A DNA stretch of 64,000 nucleotides from Candidatus Salinicoccus stercoripullorum (GCA_019113295.1 DXHR01000025.1:62001-126000); one strand, 5' to 3'; positions 8,844-18,760 are shown, counted from the first letter of the stretch. A program made the numbers and translations. The notes: generated by a model not told the origin, from the sequence alone.

Positions 8844-10538
8844 CTATTTTCCTTTATTCACAAACTCCCTGAATACATCTCTTGAAAACGTATTGATTAC
8901 AGCCTCTTTTTGGATCAGCCCTTTTTGCAGAGTTGCCACACCATAGTTCATGAACTCAAGATGACCCGTGTGGTGGGCATCCGTATTTACAGTGAGTTTC
9001 AGCCCGGAATGCCTGATGACATCTGATGACAGATCGAGTCTTCGCGGATTCGCATTCACTTCCAGAACAGTGCCCGTGTCTTTCGCCATGCTTATCAATT
9101 CGGACATATTGACCGGGTAGCCGGCCCTTGAGCCGATCAGCCTCCCTGTCGGATGTGCGATATGACGGACATAAGGATTTTCACATGCGCTCCTCAATCT
9201 GTGCATGATTTCATCTTCCGTCTGAGAGAAGCTGGAATGAATGGCAGCGATGACATAGTCCAGTTCCGCGAGCAGATCATCCGAATAGTCCAGAGTGCCG
9301 TCTTTCAATATATCCATTTCGGTTCCGGTATATATATCAATCTCAGGATATTCATCCCTGAGGCCCTTTATTTCCTCGATCTGCTTGTACACCTTGTTTT
9401 CATACAGGCCGTTTGCAACACGGAGACTTTTGGAATGATCTGTTATGATCATATATTCATATCCTTTTGCAATACAGGCCTCTATCATTTCACGGACAGA
9501 AAATGCTCCGTCACTGTACACCGTATGCATATGGAGATCCCCTTTTATATCATCCATCGACACGATGCCTGATACATCAATCTCCGTCTCTTCACCGGTC
9601 TCCCGCATCGCAGGCGGGATGTACGGCAGACCGAAATGATCGAAGAATGCCGCTTCTGAGTCGAATGTTTTCACTCCGTCATCCGTTTCAACGCCGTACT
9701 CGCTGATCTTCTCACCGCGTGACTTTGCAATCTGGCGCATCTTCACATTATGGTCTTTCGATCCTGTAAAGTGATGGAGCGTGGTAAAGTATTCATCCGC
9801 TGTGACAAAGCGGATATCAACATTGATTTCGTCCATATCGTTTTCTATGATGACGGACAGTTTCTTTTCACCCTGTGCCACTGTTTCTTTAATGAACGGG
9901 GATTCAAGGAATTTTTCCGTGAATTCTGCAACATCAGTGACTTCTATTATATAATCGAGGTCACGGCTCGTCTCCCTGAAGCGTCTGCCGCTTCCGGCCA
10001 CATCGTATTTCCTGACCGTCCCCATATCATCCAGTACATCCTCCACCGCCGTCCGGAATGAGATGATCCGCTCGATCGGATAGCGCTCCGGACGGGTCAG
10101 GATTTCGTCAATGGCTTTTGATATATTCTCTTCAGTTTTTGCACCGAATCCGGAAAGGGCGCTCACCTCTTTGTTCTCACACGCCTCTTTCAGTTCCTCC
10201 ATGCCTGTAATACCGAGCTCATTGTGGATTTTTACGATCTTCTTCGGTCCGAGAGTCGGTATTTTCAGCATCCGCACCAGTCCCCCGGGCACTGAAGACT
10301 TCAAGTCGTCAAGAACAGTGGATCTGCCTGTGCTCCTGTATTCCACTATGACTTCATTGACACCTTTGCCGATGCCCTTGATCGCCGAGAAGTCTTCTAT
10401 TTCCGCAAGCGAACGCCCGTCGGCCTCAATGCTTGCGGCAGCTTTTCTGTACGCTGATACTTTGAATGGATTCTCAAGCGAGAGTTCCATATAGGTCGCA
10501 ATCGTTTCCAGTAATACAATTATATCTTTTTTAGTCAT
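8844..10538 (-). CDS. polX: DNA polymerase/3'-5' exonuclease PolX
   Basis: A family X DNA polymerase fused to a PHP domain, used in base-excision-type gap filling. The protein has 564 residues. Helix-hairpin-helix segments lie in the N-terminal 130 residues (FSAIKGIGKGV, SALSGFGAKTEENI). The polymerase nucleotidyl-transfer region is AGSGRRFRETSRDLDYII with later INVDIRF. The PHP exonuclease begins near residue 330 (DLHMHTVYSDG, MIITDHSKSL, AAIHSSF, VNTDAHHTGHL). The ATG at 10538 has GGAGGC just upstream; frame-extending starts further up lack one. It follows cvpA closely. Confidence 0.95.
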   Translation of the reverse strand: MTKKDIIVLLETIATYMELSLENPFKVSAYRKAAASIEADGRSLAEIEDFSAIKGIGKGVNEVIVEYRSTGRSTVLDDLKSSVPGGLVRMLKIPTLGPKKIVKIHNELGITGMEELKEACENKEVSALSGFGAKTEENISKAIDEILTRPERYPIERIISFRTAVEDVLDDMGTVRKYDVAGSGRRFRETSRDLDYIIEVTDVAEFTEKFLESPFIKETVAQGEKKLSVIIENDMDEINVDIRFVTADEYFTTLHHFTGSKDHNVKMRQIAKSRGEKISEYGVETDDGVKTFDSEAAFFDHFGLPYIPPAMRETGEETEIDVSGIVSMDDIKGDLHMHTVYSDGAFSVREMIEACIAKGYEYMIITDHSKSLRVANGLYENKVYKQIEEIKGLRDEYPEIDIYTGTEMDILKDGTLDYSDDLLAELDYVIAAIHSSFSQTEDEIMHRLRSACENPYVRHIAHPTGRLIGSRAGYPVNMSELISMAKDTGTVLEVNANPRRLDLSSDVIRHSGLKLTVNTDAHHTGHLEFMNYGVATLQKGLIQKEAVINTFSRDVFREFVNKGK

Positions 10539-10577
10539 GACAGCCTCCAAAAAAAGAGCCATATCATTATGACTCTG

Positions 10578-11099
10578 TTATAACCAATCTATAAATTTAT
10601 CAGATAGTATGAATGTATGTTCCATTATGAATATCGCAAGTCCGGACTCATCGATTGCATTCTGGATGAATTCCAGCGGGATGACTGCGAGCACAAAGAT
10701 GATTACAGTCAGAATATAGATCATCTCAATCAGACCAAGCAGCAGCCCGGCGATTTCTCCGGCAATGCCGAAAACACTGATCTGCTGGAGGTAGTCGAAT
10801 GCACTGACAATCAGCTGTATCAGGATTTTGGACACTGCAAAAATGATGAAGAACGCAATCATGTCATAAAATGCATATTCAGCGTTGGCAAGGTCCGGCA
10901 GAAGTGGATTATTAACCGACTGTGCTGTTGACGGATAGGGCATGATCATTTCGAACCTTGCAGACAGTGTTTCGTAGTTCATGGCAGATATGATGATTGC
11001 AGAAATGGTCCCGACCAGATGCAGGAGCTGCAGAACAAAGCCCCTTCTGTAGCCGATGACCATGCTTATCAATAGAAGTATGAAAATTATTATCGACAT
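10578..11099 (-). CDS. CvpA family membrane protein
   Basis: An integral membrane protein of the CvpA (colicin V production) family, YshB-like in position. The protein has 173 residues with four hydrophobic segments (about 1-20, 24-40, 78-100 and 117-140). It starts 4 bp after the zapA stop and is followed by polX. The biochemical role in Firmicutes is not established; the call rests on length, topology and the conserved zapA-cvpA-polX-mutS2 order. Confidence 0.85.
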   Translation of the reverse strand: MSIIIFILLLISMVIGYRRGFVLQLLHLVGTISAIIISAMNYETLSARFEMIMPYPSTAQSVNNPLLPDLANAEYAFYDMIAFFIIFAVSKILIQLIVSAFDYLQQISVFGIAGEIAGLLLGLIEMIYILTVIIFVLAVIPLEFIQNAIDESGLAIFIMEHTFILSDKFIDWL

Positions 11100-11103
11100 A
11101 GCA

Positions 11104-11361
11104 TCAATTACCCTTTTGTTCCAGTTCCCGGATTGCAGAATCGTACTTTTCCTGAAGCTTCACGTAGTCATCCATTACGTTTACTGCAGCCAGAACTGCT
11201 TTCCTTGTTGTATCAAGACCTGCATTTCTGACACCGATCTCCCTGATCTTCTCGTCCACGAGCCTTGCCACATATCTCATGTGTTCGGGGTTTTCCGCCC
11301 CCACCAACGTATACTGCTGGTCATAAATATCAACAGCAATGCGATTTTTGTATTCTGCCAT
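11104..11361 (-). CDS. zapA: Cell division protein ZapA
   Basis: An FtsZ-ring-associated protein that bundles FtsZ filaments. The protein has 85 residues beginning MAEYKNRIAVDIYDQQYTLVG, with the ZapA N-terminal beta segment and a C-terminal coiled coil (YVKLQEKYDSAIRELEQ). The ATG at 11361 is chosen because GAGGC lies just upstream and the protein then matches the family start; a longer in-frame extension to 11514 reads through low-complexity sequence. It is the first gene of the zapA-cvpA-polX-mutS2 run. Confidence 0.92.
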   Translation of the reverse strand: MAEYKNRIAVDIYDQQYTLVGAENPEHMRYVARLVDEKIREIGVRNAGLDTTRKAVLAAVNVMDDYVKLQEKYDSAIRELEQKGN

Positions 11362-11617
11362 TTGACATTGCCTCCTATACAAAGTTTCACTGATAAATGT
11401 TATATACAATTTAACATAAAAAGCTTTACTGAATCCATCCTTCCCTACCCCAACCTTGAAGAGGCAGGTTCGAAGGACACAGAATCTCATATTAATATAA
11501 ATGTATAATAACACATAGTTTCAATCAATTTAATAATACTATAAAAATTGATGAAAACAAAAATTGCCATGTTACAATCATTAATGAAGGAAAGCAACTA
11601 CATACCCAAAAGGAAAG
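11362..11617. other. Divergent intergenic region zapA / rnhC
   Basis: AT-rich, 256 bp between two divergent genes, so promoters for both must be here. I see only weak candidates (for example TTGATT and TATACA 15 bp apart toward zapA). No open frame encodes the missing N-terminal domain of RNase HIII; the rnhC frame is closed by a TGA at 11585. Confidence 0.6.
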
Positions 11618-11623
11618 ATGACA

Positions 11624-12301
11624 ATGATCTATGACACTATGAATACAATAGGAAGCGATGAAGCCGGAGTAGGCGACTATTTCGGACCGATGACGGTTTG
11701 TGCCTCCTATGTACCAAAAGACAAAATCGCCCTGCTCAGAGAGCTCGGAGTGAAGGACTCCAAAAACCTTTCAAACAGTACAGTGGACCGCCTTGCGCGG
11801 GAAATCATCCATATCGTGCCTTACTCACTTGTCATCCTCGACAACCCGTCCTACAATAAAAAGATCGATGAAGGCTGGAACATCGTAAAGCTGAAGGCGG
11901 TGCTCCATGATCACTGCATACAGAAAGCCCATGAAAAAATGGAACAGCCGGATGACCTCGAAGCCATTGTCATCGATCAGTTCACGACAGAAAATGCCTA
12001 CCGCAAGTACGTGCCGGATCCATTCCGTCCGGAGCTGATCCATCAGGAAACGAAAGCCGAATCAAAATCGATTGCCGTTGCCTGCGCCAGTATCCTCGCA
12101 CGCAGCAGGTACCTCGAACAGATGGCCAACCTCAACCGTTCACTGAAACGTGATGTGCCGCGGGGGGCGAGCAAAAAGACAGATCTTTTTGCGGCGGAAC
12201 TTGCCTGGCGGCACGGAATGGCATTCGTCGATTCCATTTCAAAGAAACACTTCAAATCCAGGGAGAAGGTCAAAGAACTGCTGGACAGGAAATACAGCTA
12301 A
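11624..12301 (+). CDS. rnhC: Ribonuclease HIII, catalytic domain only
   Basis: It cleaves the RNA strand of RNA-DNA hybrids. The catalytic core is clear: IGSDEAGVGDYFGP near the start has the first acidic pair, IVIDQF carries a further catalytic Asp, and KAESKSIAVACASILAR and ISKKHFKSREKV are characteristic of HIII. The protein has about 225 residues, whereas the family is usually near 300 because of an N-terminal TBP-like substrate-binding domain of about 85 residues, which is absent here. The ATG at 11624 has AAGGAAAG about 6 nt upstream; the ATG at 11618 is an alternative adding two residues. It is convergent with pheT. Confidence 0.9.
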   Translation: MIYDTMNTIGSDEAGVGDYFGPMTVCASYVPKDKIALLRELGVKDSKNLSNSTVDRLAREIIHIVPYSLVILDNPSYNKKIDEGWNIVKLKAVLHDHCIQKAHEKMEQPDDLEAIVIDQFTTENAYRKYVPDPFRPELIHQETKAESKSIAVACASILARSRYLEQMANLNRSLKRDVPRGASKKTDLFAAELAWRHGMAFVDSISKKHFKSREKVKELLDRKYS

Positions 12302-12304
12302 ACT

Positions 12305-12338
12305 AGTAAAACCAGATGCAGATGCATCTGGTTTTACT
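12305..12338. terminator. Bidirectional terminator between rnhC and pheT
   Basis: AGTAAAACCAGATGCA and its exact inverse repeat flank a GA centre. The stem is 16 bp with flanking A and T runs, so it can serve both convergent genes. Confidence 0.88.
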
Positions 12339-12339
12339 T

Positions 12340-14745
12340 TTATCTGATTGCGGCACCGCTCTCTTCCAGCGCTTTTAATACAGGTGTATGCACCGCTTCG
12401 ATCTCTTCATCGGTCAACGTCTGCTCTTTATTGAGATAGATGAGGCGGAGTGCAAGAGATTTCATGCCTTCTGCAACGTTATCCCCTTCGTAGACGTCGA
12501 ACACAAAAACATCCTCAAGATATTTGCTGGCAGCCGACCTTACCATCTGAATCAGTTCATCCGCCGTCATTGACTGTTCCACAATCAGTGCAACATCACG
12601 CGTGATGGCAGGATATTTTGAAAGTTGCTCGTAGACGGTGATGCCGTTTTTCACGTCCAGCAGCCGGTCGATATTGATTTCGAATACTGCAGTCCTGGTG
12701 AGGTCGTTGTCTTCCGCATATTTCGGATGCAGTTCGCCTGCAAAACCGATTTTTTCACCGCCCAGGTGTATATCCGCTGTCCGTCCCGGATGCATTTCTT
12801 CATATCCTTCCGTCTGAGAGTAGCTGATGTTATCAGCCAGGCCCAGTTTTTCAAAGAGGCTGTCCACAATGCCTTTGGCAGCATAGAAATCTGCCGGCAC
12901 ACTTGTACCCAGCCAATCGGTACGGTTCATCTCTCCGGTCAGGATGCCGCCGAGCATTTCAATTTCCTCCGGCTGATTCCCCTCTCCCCTGGAGACGAAG
13001 ACTCTGCCCATTTCATACAGCTGGACATCCTTCTGCTGACGGTTCACATTGTACACCGCATTATCTATCAAATGCGGAATCATGCTGTTCCTTAAAACAG
13101 CGTGATCTTCACTCATCGGCATCAGGAGTTCAAGTCCTTCCGTCCGGTCGGTGAACTGTTTCGACTTTTCTCTGCTTGTCAGCGCATAGTTGATCGCCTG
13201 GGACAGGCCGAGTGCCTCAAGCTGATGGCGGATGATACGGACTTTCTTCTGTTCATCCGTAAGTTTGCCCGGCGTGACTATGGAATATTCCGGAAGGGAG
13301 GATGGCAGTGCATCATAGCCGTAGATCCGTGCAACTTCCTCAGTGATATCCTCACGGATCTTCAGATCATCTCTCCTGGAAGGAATTGAAATGTTAAGTA
13401 TTCCACCATCGATTTCAGTCTCAAGCCCGAGCTTGGATAATGACTCTGCGATTTCCTCAACAGAAAGTTCCATGCCGAGCCGGTTGTTTATGAACTCTGC
13501 AGTTGCCGTGATTTCACTGTCCTCGAGATCCAGCTCACCGTCGGACACCACTCCGCCGATCACTCTGCCTCCGGCATATTTTTCAAGCAGGTAGGCCGCA
13601 CGATCCAACGCTTCGAGTACGAACTCGTGGGAGACGCCTTTTTCAAAACGCGCAGATGCTTCACTGCGCAGATTCAGCCGGTTGCTGGTCTTTCTCATGG
13701 ATACAGGATTGAAGAGTGCTGACTCGATGAGGACATTGACCGTCTTCTCCGTCACCTCTGAGAAATTCCCGCCCATCACACCGGCAAGTGCGATGGGGTC
13801 TCTGCCGTTCGTAATGACGATGTCGTTGTCCATGAGGCTGCGTTCTCTGCCATCCAGCGTGGTCATCTTCTCATTCTGGGCGGCAAACCGCGTCACTATT
13901 TCATCAGAGCCGATCTTATCACGATCAAACATATGAAGCGGCTGTCCGAATTCAAGCAGCACATAGTTTGAAATATCCACCACGTTATTGATCGGTCGGA
14001 TTCCCGCCTTGATCAGGCGGACCTGCATCCATACAGGGGCCGGTTTTATTTCTACATCTTTGACGAGACGGGCGCCGTAATAAGGCACGGCATCCGCATC
14101 TTCATTCTTGATGCTGAATGCTCCTTCGCCGTTATCAGTATGCTCTGTCAAAGGACTCTCAGGGCGGGAGACTTCCCCGCCGAAAAGTGCACGGGTTTCA
14201 TAGGCTGCACCCGCCATGCTGAGAGCATCCTTACGGTTCGGTGTCAGGTCGAAATCCATGACCTGGTCATCGAGATACAATGCAGCAAGGGCGTCCATAC
14301 CGATATTCTGATCCCGGTTGAAGATGAAGACGCCACCCTGGTATTCCTTCGGTATATAGTCCTCAGGAATGCCGAGTTCCTCAAGGGAACAGATCATCCC
14401 TTCAGACACCTGACCCCGCAGTTTTGCGCGTTTGATCTTTATGCCTCCGGGCAGCCTGCCCCCGACCTTGCTTACTATCACATAGGCGTCCGCCCTTACA
14501 TTCGGTGCCCCGCATACAATCTGGCTCGTCTCTTCTCCGGTATTCACCCGGCATACTTTCAACCGGTCGGCCTCAGGATGCTGCTCCACAGATTCGACAT
14601 AGCCGACAACGAGGTTTTTTATGCCTTCCGTATAGTCGATCACTTCATCCACTTCAATGCCGCCGCGCGTAATCTTTTCGGACAGCTCTTCGATGGAAAC
14701 ATCTACCGGTATCCATTCATTCAGCCACTCTTTAGATACTTTCAC
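12340..14745 (-). CDS. pheT: Phenylalanyl-tRNA synthetase beta subunit
   Basis: The large subunit of the alpha2-beta2 PheRS. The protein has 801 residues. The N-terminal EMAP/tRNA-binding domain spans about residues 40-150 ([20 protein letters not shown]), followed by B3/B4 and B5 domains (the former editing misacylated tRNA), a synthetase-like core, and the C-terminal FDX-ACB anticodon-binding domain ([14 protein letters not shown]). The GTG at 14745 is preferred: GGAGGGG lies 6 nt upstream and the product begins MKVSKEWL like other PheT. The ATG at 14760 would place the ribosome binding site inside the coding region. It overlaps the end of pheS by 14 bp. Confidence 0.95.
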   Translation of the reverse strand: MKVSKEWLNEWIPVDVSIEELSEKITRGGIEVDEVIDYTEGIKNLVVGYVESVEQHPEADRLKVCRVNTGEETSQIVCGAPNVRADAYVIVSKVGGRLPGGIKIKRAKLRGQVSEGMICSLEELGIPEDYIPKEYQGGVFIFNRDQNIGMDALAALYLDDQVMDFDLTPNRKDALSMAGAAYETRALFGGEVSRPESPLTEHTDNGEGAFSIKNEDADAVPYYGARLVKDVEIKPAPVWMQVRLIKAGIRPINNVVDISNYVLLEFGQPLHMFDRDKIGSDEIVTRFAAQNEKMTTLDGRERSLMDNDIVITNGRDPIALAGVMGGNFSEVTEKTVNVLIESALFNPVSMRKTSNRLNLRSEASARFEKGVSHEFVLEALDRAAYLLEKYAGGRVIGGVVSDGELDLEDSEITATAEFINNRLGMELSVEEIAESLSKLGLETEIDGGILNISIPSRRDDLKIREDITEEVARIYGYDALPSSLPEYSIVTPGKLTDEQKKVRIIRHQLEALGLSQAINYALTSREKSKQFTDRTEGLELLMPMSEDHAVLRNSMIPHLIDNAVYNVNRQQKDVQLYEMGRVFVSRGEGNQPEEIEMLGGILTGEMNRTDWLGTSVPADFYAAKGIVDSLFEKLGLADNISYSQTEGYEEMHPGRTADIHLGGEKIGFAGELHPKYAEDNDLTRTAVFEINIDRLLDVKNGITVYEQLSKYPAITRDVALIVEQSMTADELIQMVRSAASKYLEDVFVFDVYEGDNVAEGMKSLALRLIYLNKEQTLTDEEIEAVHTPVLKALEESGAAIR

Positions 14746-15799
14746 TTTGTTCCCCTCCATCTTCCATTGCTTTGAACTGATTGATGAACCTCAGGTCATT
14801 GGTATAGAAATTCCTGATATCCTCGATGCCATACTTGAGCATCGCGATTCTGTCCGGCCCCATGCCGAATGCAAAACCTGAATATTCATCCGGGTCGAAT
14901 CCGGCCATCTCAAGCACATTCGGATGCACCATGCCGGAGCCGAGAATTTCTATCCAGCCGGAGCGTTTACACACATTACATCCCGCACCTTCGCATTTGA
15001 AGCATGAAATATCCACTTCGACACTCGGTTCCGTGAAGGGGAAGTAGCTTGGACGCAGCCTTATTTCCCGGTCAGGACCAAACATCTCCTTGGCAAACAA
15101 TTCCAGCGTGCCTTTGAGGTCGCTCATATGGATGTTCCTGTCGACCACCAGACCTTCGATCTGGGTGAACTGATGGCTGTGGGTCGCATCATCACTGTCC
15201 CTTCTGTACACTTTCCCCGGGCAGATGACCTTGACCGGCCCCTGCCCTTTTTTTGCCTGCATCGTACGGGCCTGCACAGGAGAAGTATGCGTACGCAGCA
15301 AAATGTCATCGGAGAAATAGAAGCTGTCCTGCATATCCCTTGCCGGGTGGGACTTTGGCAGATTGAGCGCTTCAAAGTTGAAATAGTCTGTTTCAACTTC
15401 ATAACCTTCGGCAATCTCGTAGCCGAGGCCGATGAAGAAGTCCTCTATATCCTCTATAGTACGGCTCAGTGGATGGGGGCTGCCGAGCCTGAAAGTCCGG
15501 CCGGGAAGCGAAACATCGATTGTTTCTTCTTTGAGTCTGGCTTCAAGCGCTTCATTTGCAAGTGCCGTCTCCCTCTCTTCGATCACCGAAGTGATATGGG
15601 AACGCACTTCATTGACGGCAGCGCCGTACGCCGGACGGTCTTCATTTGAGAGATTCTTCATCTCCTTCATCAGACCTGTGACTTTCCCCTTTTTGCCTAA
15701 ATACTCGATTTTCAAATCCTGCAGTGATTTTTTATCCACAATCGATTTCACCGCATCATCGAATGCGTTCTGAATCTCTGAAATTCCACTCGTATCCAT
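14732..15799 (-). CDS. pheS: Phenylalanyl-tRNA synthetase alpha subunit
   Basis: The catalytic subunit that charges tRNA-Phe. The protein has 355 residues: an N-terminal coiled coil (about 1-85) for tRNA binding, then the class II catalytic domain with motif 2 ([20 protein letters not shown]) and motif 3 ([18 protein letters not shown]). It sits just downstream of a T-box leader and is coupled to pheT by overlap. The start at 15799 has GAGGAG upstream. Confidence 0.97.
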   Translation of the reverse strand: MDTSGISEIQNAFDDAVKSIVDKKSLQDLKIEYLGKKGKVTGLMKEMKNLSNEDRPAYGAAVNEVRSHITSVIEERETALANEALEARLKEETIDVSLPGRTFRLGSPHPLSRTIEDIEDFFIGLGYEIAEGYEVETDYFNFEALNLPKSHPARDMQDSFYFSDDILLRTHTSPVQARTMQAKKGQGPVKVICPGKVYRRDSDDATHSHQFTQIEGLVVDRNIHMSDLKGTLELFAKEMFGPDREIRLRPSYFPFTEPSVEVDISCFKCEGAGCNVCKRSGWIEILGSGMVHPNVLEMAGFDPDEYSGFAFGMGPDRIAMLKYGIEDIRNFYTNDLRFINQFKAMEDGGEQSESI

Positions 15800-15823
15800 C
15801 TTTCCAACTCCTCGTAAAATATT

Positions 15824-16057
15824 AAAAAACCCCGTCCTCTAAAACAAGGACGGAGTTTTCCGCGGTACCACCTGATTTTCTGCATTCAAAAAACACAGAC
15901 ACTTCACGAATATAAGGGGGTCACCCTCGCTTCAATCAGCCAGGTGAACCCTGGTCCCATCCGTGTGTCCCATTGCAGTCTGTGTGCGACACTCCCTGAT
16001 ACGGAATCCTGGACCATTTATGTCCGGCTTCAGGCTGAAGCTGTTTATTAATCTTAT
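15824..16057 (-). ncRNA. T-box leader of pheST
   Basis: A T-box riboswitch that senses uncharged tRNA and opens transcription of pheST. The minus strand carries the invariant AGGTGGTACCGCGG (15860-15873), then the competing terminator CCGTCC/GGACGG with a T run (15824-15853). Helices upstream fit Stem I. UUC triplets (Phe) occur at two possible specifier positions (in GGATTCCG and GGGTTCACC); I could not decide between them by eye. Transcription should start near 16057. Confidence 0.92.
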
Positions 16058-16063
16058 AAAGTA

Positions 16064-16091
16064 ATTATAAATCAAAGCACCAAAAAATCAA
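16064..16091 (-). promoter_or_regulatory. Promoter of the pheST T-box transcript
   Basis: TTGATT (16086-16091) and TATAAT (16064-16069) on the minus strand, 16 bp apart, overlapping the stop of the SpoU methyltransferase gene. Confidence 0.6.
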
Positions 16092-16834
16092 GCTTGGAAA
16101 TGATGCATGAGTATCCCGCCGGCAATGCCGACGTTCAAGCTCTCACTCTCTCCGCTCATTCCAATCCTCACCCTTTTGTCCGCAGCAGCAAGTACATCGC
16201 TGCCTACGCCACTTCCCTCGTTGCCCAGTATGAGCATGAGCGGACCGGCCGGAGTCCCGATATCTTCAAGCGATTCCGCATCATTCAGAGCAGTGGCCAG
16301 GACAGTGCCCGCGAATTCCTTCGCAGCCGGTGCCGCCTCCCTGATGTCAATCCTGACATGGAACGTGCTTCCCTGGGCGCTTCTGAGTACTTTTTCACTG
16401 AACGGGTCTGCAGTATCCGGTGATAATACAACCCTGTCAAAACCGAATGCATCGGCGGTGCGGATCAGTGTGCCAAGGTTTCCGGGATCCTGGATATTGT
16501 CGAGAAGCAGGACCCTTTGGCCGGAGGACTCCGGCGGAACATACGACAGCAGGGCGATGATGCCCGGCGGTGTTTCGAGCGGGGAAAGTGACCTCATGAC
16601 TTCTCCGCTCACAAACAACAGTCCGATACCCTTCAGGTCAAGATGCGCATAATCATAATCTTCATGCAGTATCACTGAATGGATTGTCTGGCTGTGTTTT
16701 ACCGCCTCTTCAACCAGGTGTTCCCCTTCTGCCAGGAAACGACCGGTCCGGCTGCGATATTTCTTTTTATGGAGCTTCCTCATGTCCCTGACTTTCCGGT
16801 TTTCTTTTGATGTGATGATTTCTCTGTCTACCAA
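16088..16834 (-). CDS. SpoU/TrmH-family RNA methyltransferase (YsgA-like)
   Basis: A SAM-dependent 2'-O-methyltransferase of the SPOUT superfamily acting on rRNA or tRNA; the exact target cannot be read from sequence. The protein has 248 residues: an N-terminal RNA-binding segment (NRKVRDMRKLHKKKYRSRTG), then the knot domain with motif 1 LLLDNIQDPGNLGTLIRTADAFG, motif 2 LMLILGNEGSGV and motif 3 RIGMSGESESLNVGIAGGILM. It lies upstream of pheST as ysgA does in B. subtilis and overlaps the preceding peptidase gene by 7 bp. Confidence 0.9.
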   Translation of the reverse strand: MVDREIITSKENRKVRDMRKLHKKKYRSRTGRFLAEGEHLVEEAVKHSQTIHSVILHEDYDYAHLDLKGIGLLFVSGEVMRSLSPLETPPGIIALLSYVPPESSGQRVLLLDNIQDPGNLGTLIRTADAFGFDRVVLSPDTADPFSEKVLRSAQGSTFHVRIDIREAAPAAKEFAGTVLATALNDAESLEDIGTPAGPLMLILGNEGSGVGSDVLAAADKRVRIGMSGESESLNVGIAGGILMHHFQA

Positions 16835-17901
16835 ATGATCTCTTCCACCTTGCTGTCATCGAGCGATCTGACGATTTCTGTCACCAGTCTGACTGCGTTA
16901 TTGTAATCCTCCCTGTTGAGGATGGACACATTGGAATGCATATATCGGAGCGGAACACCGATTGACACTGAAGGCACACCCTCGTTCGATACATGGAACG
17001 CACCGGAATCTGTGCCGCCGCCGGTAATCGCCGACCACTGTACGGGGATGCCCTTTTCCTTCGCCACTTTCTCGATGTGGCGGCGGAAGCCGACATGCCC
17101 GATGTTGGAACCGTCGAGAAGCAGCACCAGCGGGCCCTCTCCCATCTTGCCTGTGCCGTCCTTCTCACTCATGCCCGGCGTATCCCAGGAGATGCCGACA
17201 TCAACTGCAATCGCCAGATCCGGCTTGATTTTATTGGCAGCCACTTTTGCTCCGCGCAGGCCGACTTCCTCCTGCACGGTCGCACCGCTCACCACGTTGA
17301 TGTCCACATCTTCATCCTTGATCTGCTCAAGCACTTCGATTGCGAGGCTGCAGCCAAACCTGTTGTCCCATGCCTTCGCCAGCAGATAGTCTTTGTTTGC
17401 CATTTCTGTAAAATCACAGTGCGGTGTAATCTGATCCCCCAATTTCACACCGGCCGATTCAGCTTCCTCCCTGGACGCCACGCCGATATCGATAAACATT
17501 TCTTTCATGTCCACTGGTTTTTTACGGGCTTCTGCGCTCAGGACATGCGGCGGCTTCGAACCAATGACACCCGTGAGCACGCCTTTGTCGGTAATCACAT
17601 TCATGCGCTGGGACAGCATGACCTGATTCCACCATCCGCCGACAGGCGTGAACTTCAGGAATCCGTTGTCATCGATCTGCGTCACCATGAATCCGATCTC
17701 ATCAAGGTGCCCTCCTATCAGCAGCGTACGGGAACCGCCTTTGGCATTACGTTTGCCGAACAGACCGCCCAAGTTATCATTGACCAGTTCGTCACTGACA
17801 GGTTCAAGATAGTCTTTCATCACTTTTTTGACATCATACTCAAAACCTGAAATTCCGTGAGCATCAGTCAGACTTTTCATCATCGTCAATTGCTTGTCCA
17901 T
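16828..17901 (-). CDS. M42-family aminopeptidase (YsdC-like)
   Basis: A dinuclear metal aminopeptidase of the M42 (glutamyl aminopeptidase/TET) family, cytoplasmic. The protein has 357 residues. Metal and catalytic motifs are GGHLDEIGFMV (His and Asp), KAWDNRFGC, GATVQEEVGLRGA (catalytic Glu pair), AIAVDVGIS and the late His in LRYMHSNVS. The ATG at 17901 has AGGAGA about 7 nt upstream. It is next to the rplT-rpmI-infC block, as ysdC is in B. subtilis. Substrate preference is unknown. Confidence 0.92.
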   Translation of the reverse strand: MDKQLTMMKSLTDAHGISGFEYDVKKVMKDYLEPVSDELVNDNLGGLFGKRNAKGGSRTLLIGGHLDEIGFMVTQIDDNGFLKFTPVGGWWNQVMLSQRMNVITDKGVLTGVIGSKPPHVLSAEARKKPVDMKEMFIDIGVASREEAESAGVKLGDQITPHCDFTEMANKDYLLAKAWDNRFGCSLAIEVLEQIKDEDVDINVVSGATVQEEVGLRGAKVAANKIKPDLAIAVDVGISWDTPGMSEKDGTGKMGEGPLVLLLDGSNIGHVGFRRHIEKVAKEKGIPVQWSAITGGGTDSGAFHVSNEGVPSVSIGVPLRYMHSNVSILNREDYNNAVRLVTEIVRSLDDSKVEEIIW

Positions 17902-18053
17902 AATCAGTCTCCTATCCTTCGTTTTAAGATACCTCCATTCTATCATAAATTATTTCAGTTCCCGTAATAAAAACCGTATTGGTATAAATGTTTGCAATAA
18001 GTTGATATTATTCTAGTATAGCAATAATAAAAGATATTTCAGGAGGCATGCCA

Positions 18054-18326
18054 ATGATAGATATAGAATTATCCAGAGTGGAAGAATCCGGAGAACAGAT
18101 CGTCGTAAGACGCAATACTTTTGAAGACGAAAAAGAGGCCGAAGAAATCTATAACCTGCTGACGGACGATTATGCAGATCAATCCCTTCCTTTCTTTGAT
18201 AAGGGGGAAAGGCTTATCAGACTTGACATCCTGCCTCAATCCGCAGAGGAAGTGAAAAAGCAGCAGAAGGAATGCTATTTTGAATATTCCGAGGACCTGC
18301 TCGGCAAACTTCAGAACAGAATATGA
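18054..18326 (+). CDS. Small acidic protein of unknown function
   Basis: I do not recognise this 90-residue protein. It is highly acidic, rich in Glu and Asp, with no signal peptide or membrane segment, a basic patch (IVVRRN) early on, and a predicted helical middle (EDEKEAEEIYNLL). The ATG at 18054 is preferred: AGGAGG is 7 nt upstream, whereas the ATG at 18048 is only 1 nt from it. It is transcribed alone, convergent with rplT, and shares a bidirectional terminator with it. The strong ribosome binding site and terminator indicate a real gene. Confidence 0.75.
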   Translation: MIDIELSRVEESGEQIVVRRNTFEDEKEAEEIYNLLTDDYADQSLPFFDKGERLIRLDILPQSAEEVKKQQKECYFEYSEDLLGKLQNRI

Positions 18327-18328
18327 TG

Positions 18329-18367
18329 AAAAATGCCCCTTCCGGGTCATCCGGAAGGGGCATTTTT
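18329..18367. terminator. Bidirectional terminator between the small acidic gene and rplT
   Basis: AAAATGCCCCTTCCGG and its exact complement CCGGAAGGGGCATTTT flank GTCAT. A long perfect stem with A and T tails, serving both convergent transcripts. Confidence 0.95.
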
Positions 18368-18376
18368 CATATATCA

Positions 18377-18736
18377 TTATTTTCCCAGTGCGTTTTTAGC
18401 CTGTGTTGCAAGCTCGGCAAATGCTTTCTCATCGGAAATCGCAATCTCTGAGAGCATTTTCCTGTTGATGTCGATACCTGCAGTTTTAAGTCCGTTCATC
18501 AGACGGCTGTAGCTGATGTCGTTTTGACGTGCAGCTGCATTGATACGTGAAATCCAGAGTCTGCGGAATTCACGCTTAGTGTTGCGGCGGTCGCGGTAAG
18601 CGTACTGTCCGGATTTTGTTACCTGTTGTTTGGCAGTTCTATAAAGAGTGCTCTTCGCACCGAAATATCCTTTTGCCTGTTTCAATACCTTTTTACGTCT
18701 TTTACGGGACGTCAGTCCATTTTTAACTCGAGCCAT
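18377..18736 (-). CDS. rplT: 50S ribosomal protein L20
   Basis: A 23S rRNA-binding assembly protein. The protein has 119 residues, the normal size, with the very basic N-terminal tail ([20 protein letters not shown]) and the conserved [26 protein letters not shown]. In Firmicutes L20 also represses its own operon by binding the infC leader, which is present upstream here. It is the third gene of infC-rpmI-rplT. Confidence 0.98.
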   Translation of the reverse strand: MARVKNGLTSRKRRKKVLKQAKGYFGAKSTLYRTAKQQVTKSGQYAYRDRRNTKREFRRLWISRINAAARQNDISYSRLMNGLKTAGIDINRKMLSEIAISDEKAFAELATQAKNALGK

Positions 18737-18760
18737 GATTGGTCCTCCTTATTCAGTCGA

